Source: Deltaproteobacteria bacterium (GTDB taxonomy: Bacteria > Myxococcota_A > SURF-8). From it: a stretch of DNA of 10,710 nucleotides. The DNA lies in NCBI GenBank assembly GCA_029570245.1, contig JAKQSH010000204.1:1-10710 (forward strand), read 5' to 3'. Below, in pieces: positions 7,801-10,710 of this stretch (position 1 is the first letter of the stretch; each line of letters begins with the position of its first letter). The translations under genes were made by a program, and so were the position numbers. Under the pieces are notes generated by a model. The model searched no databases. It was not told where the DNA came from and was given only the letters and a program-made list of their open reading frames with translations.

Positions 7801-9605
7801 TAACGCCAACTGTCTGTATTGGCGGAGACACGGATTTCAGTTCCCCCGAAGCTTACCAGCAGGAACCGGCGGCATGCGCCAACGCCTACGGATGCGACAC
7901 TCCAACCGACGACGCACGTTGCAGTCGTCGCGGCGGCAAAGCAACCTTGTTCTGGGACGCAGCCTATAATGACGGAAATCAGACACGTGGGACTGTTGCA
8001 AGCTATCAGGTTAAATGGTTCAATAACACCTCAACTCCAACAACACCATGTCACGGTCTCACATGGAACTCTGTTGTAACGCCGGCCAGTGCCTCTGTTA
8101 CTTACGGAACGATTGCAGCGCCGGGCAGCAAACAATGGGCCACTGTCAGCGGACTTGAAATCAACTCCAATACAAGCTACTGCTTCATGGTCAAGGCAAC
8201 CGACGCGACAGGCAACGTTTCCACCACGGCGATTCCAGTTTCGAGAGAAATCAAGTACGTTGTGGAAGAAATCGATACAATAACAGCCCCGGGAGCTTCA
8301 TTTACCGCTGCGCCCTGGGTTGAATGGGGCGATTTCAACGGTGACGGACTTGATGATCTGGCGGTCGGAGACCCCGAAGCAGACAGCTACACCGGAGGAG
8401 TTTACATTTATTACGGACGTACCAATGGTGGTGTTCCGGCTATCCCGGATGCCAATATCGCGATTGCCGACGGAACCGGCAGCGGCTGGGAACTGGCAGT
8501 CGGCAATTTCAACGGCGATACTACAGCCGGTGGAAAACCAATCTACGACATCGCAGTCGGCGCAATAGACGGCGGATCGTATGATTTTGAAGGAGTAGTC
8601 TTTATTTACTTTGGAGCCGAGACGACGGGCTTGCCGTCTTCGCCGGATGTAGTGATTTCTCCCAATGCCGGAAGCGGCAATCAGCTTGGCTACGCACTGG
8701 ATTCGTTCAACTGGAACGGCGACGAATACGACGACCTTGCAATCGGAACCTACCAGTATGCAGCTCACGAAAGCCCGGTTTATATGTTCCTGGGACGCGA
8801 TATATGGGCTGCGACATATACGGCAGGCGACGACACCGCTCCGGCCTATAACGGAGACGCCGATCTCGTGATATTGAGAGCCGACGACGACAACGCCGGT
8901 GACGGACAGTTCGGTTGGAACCTTTCACATTCTGACCTCGACAACGACGGGTTGGACGACTTGCTGATTTCTCACATGAACTTCAACGGTTCTCCGAACT
9001 CCGACAGAGTGTACATTCTATGGTCTGATCCGACTCTGACCGACGGAATCAACAGCGGTTCAAACACCGAGCCGGATTATGTAAGGCCACCGGACGTAAA
9101 CGTCAATATCGCTTTCAGCGTGATAATTTCCGACTCCGAGTTCGGTGAATTCTTAAGAGGAGTACCGAGTCTCGATACAATGGCCAGCCGTGGCGACTCC
9201 GCCGAATCGGTACTGATTTCGCGCAACTTCGTAAGCCCCACCCTGCCTAAACACGACAGCCTGCTCTTCAACGGCACGACCGATAGCAACAACCTCAGTG
9301 CGTCATCGACATATCAGCTCTTTGCCGAAAACAGCAACGAAACCTTCGGGCATTCGGTCGGATGGGCCGGCGATCTGAACGAGGACGGCTACAACGACAT
9401 ATTCATCGCCGGAAGCAGCCTACTCCGAGTGGCTTTCGGCAGAAACGCCACAACACTCAGCCCGACTCAGGACATTCCCGGAGTCTTCGACAGCGGATCG
9501 ACTCAGCCGCTGCACGCGAACGGAGGTCTGGACTTCAACGGCGACGGAAAACTGGACATCGCAGTCGTCAACAAATCTACAGGACAGATTTTTATCATCA
9601 AATAA
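1863..9605 (+). CDS. Giant modular lipoprotein: Ig-like stalk, FN3 and FG-GAP beta-propeller
   Basis: This 2580-residue protein is predicted to be exported and lipid-anchored. Residues 1-22 are a signal peptide (one Lys, a hydrophobic stretch) ending in the lipobox LMAAC with Cys23 as the acylated residue. Residues 24-64 are an Asp/Gly/Ser/Glu linker with several DGD motifs. From about 65 to 1972 there are roughly 17 beta-rich modules of about 110 residues each; many end in D-x-x-G-N (for example 563, 771, 873, 1114, 1222, 1351, 1577, 1956) followed by a VD/AP junction, the pattern of bacterial Ig-like repeats. Residues about 1973-2138 resemble a fibronectin type III module, with a four-Cys stretch near its start. 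Residues about 2139-2580 are FG-GAP repeats of the integrin-alpha type, with calcium-site motifs. No catalytic motif was seen. A role as a long surface stalk for adhesion or ligand binding is inferred from architecture. The gene is probably transcribed alone: it has a 272-base leader region and a strong terminator. Confidence 0.93.
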   Translation: MQAGKLLWFAALIFGLSILMAACDDGGDDVSFGDSDGDGETSEESDGDSDKDNGGDGDVDNAGSCSVTITDPLDGSRLESDTVNVSVSVDGAETAEIVIKNGDVTSEPVSKKVVEGKVIFRDVVFDFGTSAITVSAIAKDGNSCNDTVSVSLLPTATFDNVDFTYEDDAPSSADGVQVEISLTTEEGATVALEVGGTNYGTQEADADGKVRFSGVDLEPGANAATATVTLNTAEQEVYETITLSGCRLMFVAPEVEAALSDAGGDCNTTCGDDLNCNKPNLQYNVVVSAENVAAGEVAELEINGAGPYEATAGNEEITFNAVDLPDGSVELIVTAMGTEGKEGVACEAEIVIPVEVTCDCHLVVEPVPDDYNMNSEDQNSETEGFQRVYAVSSDNCLNGSEVELDHNGIKSSKVLANGTSEFEITFEEGSQQLSWNITELNSESDETGRTGAAGPYNFKVDRNAPEISLDTLVEAAVVTVNHDTDFDLSNGIQMRISGTAEGVEVLVPAIEIALNVSDADGSLDDYSAALDEDGKFQLEGVNLPRPEGSEDTRAFILTFTVSDELGNESELVVNITGQYSEASVTVTQIDGYTAPFETDPLVLNLEDDDNPDVDLLQFSVTIATSLVDDGAVAQLVIDSGLPMETTVESGTASWNVALDNGPHTLMAQAQLGGTSGAFISSSTYNLIIAWTAPTVSIEDPLDGLWTNINVIDVTAVSNIGEGKTVTLNVNGGGEGRAEYTAELDADGIAIFENIELAQGDMPYVLLAEVEDLAGNIAEDAITVNLDTVNPTPVITSPAADDQEFTETNDIEVTVDLTGEADGLEATLQLYNVNDPDNPIAAGNASPLSESGEASYTFVHLADGFYIVEVEFTDLAGNTGSTSRSFRVNQGCWTASISSPANNSYYGIANAYQGNTANGVRINIVVDASQGSLPADPFTPLTLYRNGTPILNGILGEDRKYTFSNVPMPSAGNYQFSVIIEKEGIENNCPASPNPLNLSVDFTAPTIAIVPDPAKTNWPANPTNASTPIPYLAVDTDTAPGTAGFQTSFTFDSNNGVETGQPITLTVTDQLSRYSQVYNSTFGSNGRATFSAVTLYQSGVIPYNTKLKITAQTSDKAGNQSNAYVYYAIADTQAPDFININPPQGVLTLSNDFNQNPDDGFQLRMNLTVTGGSAGTGRLNVTVIPNEGAQYLLGNFDIASNGSALVTGTFQEGGITLRLSHTDDLGNTGTKDIYYSIEYVAELEVYAGSPAVKLTGQTLVWNSTQDALINTAGFQLTFQANTVGFESGLVISLCSDQGLESGDVLPSCTVPGYYKSATGTVQISEGISGFAVITNVPLKNEAIHHVFIEGTDGVGNYDATPVTTLDLDSKAPTVTSVTIDENNASNDNTNIILSSSEGTVSGSNLLVSVTVATSGDTNMISLYKGATLIAGPVTVSGSSHTFTGVSLANGSGTITAIAKDSHNNSSSSSAPAANLNYIVDIYPPTVAFVGGGAKITLNASNCSSNDGNNNCLASGVSVTITQQASDLESLEGGTVRLARTGYFAELTIPSYTGNSVTLDFVNYPIPQGETTLTLTATDPAGNTSTPVNQLFEVDSISPTISFANPVAGTLVEYDADDDDPVYGDGLNDLTLTVAGWTYNISGVSGQTTVRLQKKLHADEDIVENWAYIGQAVATQQVTSSQNNISMSPLDFRRGDFDYRLEATEVYSGNVSYSAYLRVIITFNVSFGIVLEKWSGDGQIGTADDLEDGAKFNYLEDQNSATDVYGMNIRIVTNAPEGLIPDLYVGGKKPEFGGSGVMVPKSKATNGTGEIVGGIVEYQNISVPEAPATTTLWVEVNYPPTDHGEYPVSSILADGNRPVLTFTRPATASVTYNYTNDTLQSTYCQLKLGTSDAIQISADYIRNGQIATISAKDQLGTNVPLLGTTTAVFSSNVATFSDLILPCSYGMSYLELSVSAPDTVGNPSILTATVKAVVDDDPPSNVTPTVCIGGDTDFSSPEAYQQEPAACANAYGCDTPTDDARCSRRGGKATLFWDAAYNDGNQTRGTVASYQVKWFNNTSTPTTPCHGLTWNSVVTPASASVTYGTIAAPGSKQWATVSGLEINSNTSYCFMVKATDATGNVSTTAIPVSREIKYVVEEIDTITAPGASFTAAPWVEWGDFNGDGLDDLAVGDPEADSYTGGVYIYYGRTNGGVPAIPDANIAIADGTGSGWELAVGNFNGDTTAGGKPIYDIAVGAIDGGSYDFEGVVFIYFGAETTGLPSSPDVVISPNAGSGNQLGYALDSFNWNGDEYDDLAIGTYQYAAHESPVYMFLGRDIWAATYTAGDDTAPAYNGDADLVILRADDDNAGDGQFGWNLSHSDLDNDGLDDLLISHMNFNGSPNSDRVYILWSDPTLTDGINSGSNTEPDYVRPPDVNVNIAFSVIISDSEFGEFLRGVPSLDTMASRGDSAESVLISRNFVSPTLPKHDSLLFNGTTDSNNLSASSTYQLFAENSNETFGHSVGWAGDLNEDGYNDIFIAGSSLLRVAFGRNATTLSPTQDIPGVFDSGSTQPLHANGGLDFNGDGKLDIAVVNKSTGQIFIIK
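2055..7778 (+). repeat. Tandem Ig-like modules (about 17) within the giant lipoprotein
   Basis: This protein-level repeat covers residues about 65-1972. Module junctions can be placed by short linkers of the type VD/APTV: for example FTAPTIAI, WTAPTVSI, SKAPTVTS, IYPPTVAF and SISPTISF. Most modules contain a central segment such as G-x-A-x-F-x-x-V-x-L and a terminal D-x-x-G-N. Modules differ strongly in sequence and length (about 90-135 residues), so no DNA-level tandem repeat is visible, which suggests old duplications rather than recent expansion. The count of 17 is by eye and could be off by one or two, especially for residues 1580-1970 where the motifs are weak. Confidence 0.75.
7779..8276 (+). 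other. Fibronectin type III-like module of the giant lipoprotein
   Basis: Residues about 1973-2138 start with DDPPSNVTP and contain ATLFWDAAYNDG, SYQVKWFNN, then WATVSGLEINSNTSYCFMVKATDATGNVS. The W in the B strand, the Y-x-V-K-W stretch and the L-x-x-x-T-x-Y-x-F-x-V-x-A-x-D pattern are hallmarks of FN3 folds. An insertion near the start carries Cys1985, 2005, 2011 and 2020, which could form two disulfides. The module joins the Ig-like stalk to the propeller. Confidence 0.75.
8277..9602 (+). other. FG-GAP (integrin-alpha-type) beta-propeller of the giant lipoprotein
   Basis: Residues about 2139-2580 hold repeats with calcium-loop motifs and a hydrophobic strand after them: DFNGDGLDDLAVG at 2157, a longer NFNGD loop at 2215 ending IYDIAVG, NWNGDEYDDLAIG at 2283, DLDNDGLDDLLIS at 2358, DLNEDGYNDIFIAG at 2504 and DFNGDGKLDIAVV at 2557. 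A degenerate seventh copy sits at about 2438 (DTMASRGDSAESVLIS), which fills the otherwise double-length gap. Spacing of 53-80 residues fits one motif per blade. Seven blades would match integrin alpha propellers. The domain should bind calcium outside the cytoplasm and is probably the ligand-binding tip. Confidence 0.85.
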
Positions 9606-9631
9606 ACAATGTCTGGACTTAATTCAAAAAG

Positions 9632-9661
9632 CCTCGCAGAATCTAATCTGCGAGGTTTTTT
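9632..9661 (+). terminator. Rho-independent terminator after the giant lipoprotein gene
   Basis: CCTCGCAGA (9632-9640), loop ATCTAA and TCTGCGAGG (9647-9655) form a perfect 9-bp stem followed by TTTTTT (9656-9661). A run of five A (9626-9630) lies just before the stem, so the structure could also terminate transcription coming from the other strand. It is 26 bases past the stop codon. Confidence 0.95.
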
Positions 9662-9693
9662 CTTTCTTCGTTTGTTCAGGGAGAAATAAAGAA

Positions 9694-10710
9694 ATGCGAG
9701 CAAACTGTTCGGTTTTTTCACTTCTGCTTTTTTCGGCTTTTATTTTCTGCGCCGCCTGCTCAACTTCAGGATCAGAATATCTACCGGATATTGATGGTGA
9801 TAAAGAATCGGCACCGAACGATGGCGACGAAACGATGGATGGCGATATTGATGAAGAGTCGAATACAGAATTGGGGATAAACGAAGAAGAGCTTGAAAGC
9901 GACACGGATACAGAGTCCGACACAAGTGAACCCGCCGATGATGACAACGAAAATTACGAGCATGAAACAAGCGACGGAGACGAACAATCCGATGGCGACG
10001 AAATACAGTCGGACGGGGACATCGAAAACACAGATGATCCGGGATTGACTGGCGAAATACAACCCTGTCAGCCAGTAGAGGCATCAGAAAGCTTATTGCT
10101 GTTAAAAGGAACTGTAATAACACCAGAAGATGCATGGTTGAACGGCGAAGTGCTCACAGACAGTACGTCGGGCGAGATTCTCTGCGCAGCCGAAGATTGT
10201 TCCGGGCATGCACAGTACCAGGAAGCCAGCGTAATCTGCGCCGAGGGCGTAATAATGCCGGCAATGCTCGATCCTCACAATCATTCTGCCTACAACACCA
10301 TCCCGCGCTGGAAGCACGAAGGAGACGGACATTGCTGGCAGAACGGCACACACTGCCAGCGCCTCAACGGAATGTATCGCAACCGCTACAAGTGGGCGGA
10401 CGATCCTGACTACGACAACACGCTGAAAGTACATTACAATACACTGAAAAGCGATCACCATTGCGCCATGCAGAAGTGGGCTGAAATCCGAATGATGATG
10501 CACGGAACATCAGGTGTAGCTGGCTCATACAATACTTCGATATGTCATTGCCACCTTGACGGAGACCTGATGATGGTTCGCAATCTCGATCAGCCGCGAA
10601 CCTGCTCAGGTCTTGATTCAGACCGTATGCGCTCAAGCATATCAAACCCCTGCGATCTGGCTTGGGAAAGCTATTATTCAGGCGTATGTGAGGCTTTCAG
10701 CTCCGGCGAT
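9694..10710 (+). CDS. Amidohydrolase-like lipoprotein, N-terminal part (partial)
   Basis: The reading frame is open from ATG 9694 to the right edge (339 codons, no stop). AGGGAGA (9678-9684) is 9 bases upstream. Residues 1-21 are a hydrophobic signal peptide ending FCAAC with Cys22 as the probable lipidation site; Cys rather than Leu at -3 is unusual. Residues 23 to about 122 are an acidic linker with many DGD motifs. The folded part starts near 130: LLLLKGTVITPEDAWLNGEV resembles the small beta-sandwich of amidohydrolases, and IMPAMLDPHNH (Asp193, His195, His197) is the metal-binding D-x-H-x-H at the end of the first barrel strand. HGTSGVAGSYN (269 onward) fits the following strand of the family. 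The catalytic Lys/His/Asp residues further on lie outside the window, so the substrate and activity are unknown. It is expected to act in the periplasm or on the outer surface, unlike most cytoplasmic members. It follows the giant lipoprotein by 88 bases but a terminator lies between. Confidence 0.82.
   Translation, partial: MRANCSVFSLLLFSAFIFCAACSTSGSEYLPDIDGDKESAPNDGDETMDGDIDEESNTELGINEEELESDTDTESDTSEPADDDNENYEHETSDGDEQSDGDEIQSDGDIENTDDPGLTGEIQPCQPVEASESLLLLKGTVITPEDAWLNGEVLTDSTSGEILCAAEDCSGHAQYQEASVICAEGVIMPAMLDPHNHSAYNTIPRWKHEGDGHCWQNGTHCQRLNGMYRNRYKWADDPDYDNTLKVHYNTLKSDHHCAMQKWAEIRMMMHGTSGVAGSYNTSICHCHLDGDLMMVRNLDQPRTCSGLDSDRMRSSISNPCDLAWESYYSGVCEAFSSGD

Noticed and set aside
10102..10503. 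Minus-strand and alternative-frame ORFs over the right end of the window
   Set aside because: They overlap the amidohydrolase-like lipoprotein, whose signal peptide, linker and D-x-H-x-H motif identify the real frame.
1..10710. CRISPR array, tRNA, rRNA, insertion sequence or phage attachment site
   Set aside because: No regularly spaced direct repeats, cloverleaf-like segments, transposase or integrase motifs, or terminal inverted repeats were seen on either strand.

Overview
The window looks like part of a Gram-negative bacterial chromosome with medium GC. It carries three kinds of cargo on the + strand: the end of an electron-transfer flavoprotein operon, a small PqqD-like protein, and two consecutive lipoprotein genes. 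The lipoproteins begin with a signal peptide and lipobox, followed by a long Asp/Gly/Glu/Ser-rich linker full of 'DGD' motifs. In my recollection this architecture is common in Myxococcota, Bradymonadales and other former deltaproteobacterial lineages. That placement is an inference from style only; there is no rRNA or marker gene here to settle it.

Layout. Bases 1-142 are the last codons of etfB, followed after 21 bases by complete etfA (164-1129) and a rho-independent terminator (about 1154-1182). A sigma70-like promoter (1215-1242) and a short leader with a hairpin precede a 95-residue PqqD-family protein (1303-1590). A 272-base gap (1591-1862) holds two adjacent inverted repeats whose outer arms can pair in two competing ways. 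The gene at 1863-9605 fills most of the window: a 2580-residue lipoprotein with an acidic linker, about 17 Ig-like modules, one fibronectin-III-like module and a C-terminal FG-GAP (integrin-alpha-type) beta-propeller of probably seven blades. A strong hairpin terminator (9632-9661) follows. A second lipoprotein starts at 9694 and runs off the right edge; its folded part begins like a metal-dependent amidohydrolase (Asp-x-His-x-His).

How the parts relate. EtfAB is core energy metabolism, carrying electrons from acyl-CoA and similar dehydrogenases to the quinone pool, and has its own terminator, so it is probably functionally unrelated to what follows. The two lipoproteins share their export and linker design but differ completely in their folded parts: one looks like a long adhesive or ligand-binding stalk ending in a calcium-binding propeller, the other like a cell-envelope or surface hydrolase. 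PqqD-like proteins usually present a peptide to a radical-SAM enzyme; no such partner or precursor peptide is visible here, so this one's role is open.

No RNA genes, insertion sequences, CRISPR arrays or attachment sites were seen. I see no strong case for a wholly new system. The points most worth a second look are the giant modular lipoprotein with its degenerate RGDS-bearing blade, the competing hairpins in its leader, and the orphan PqqD protein.
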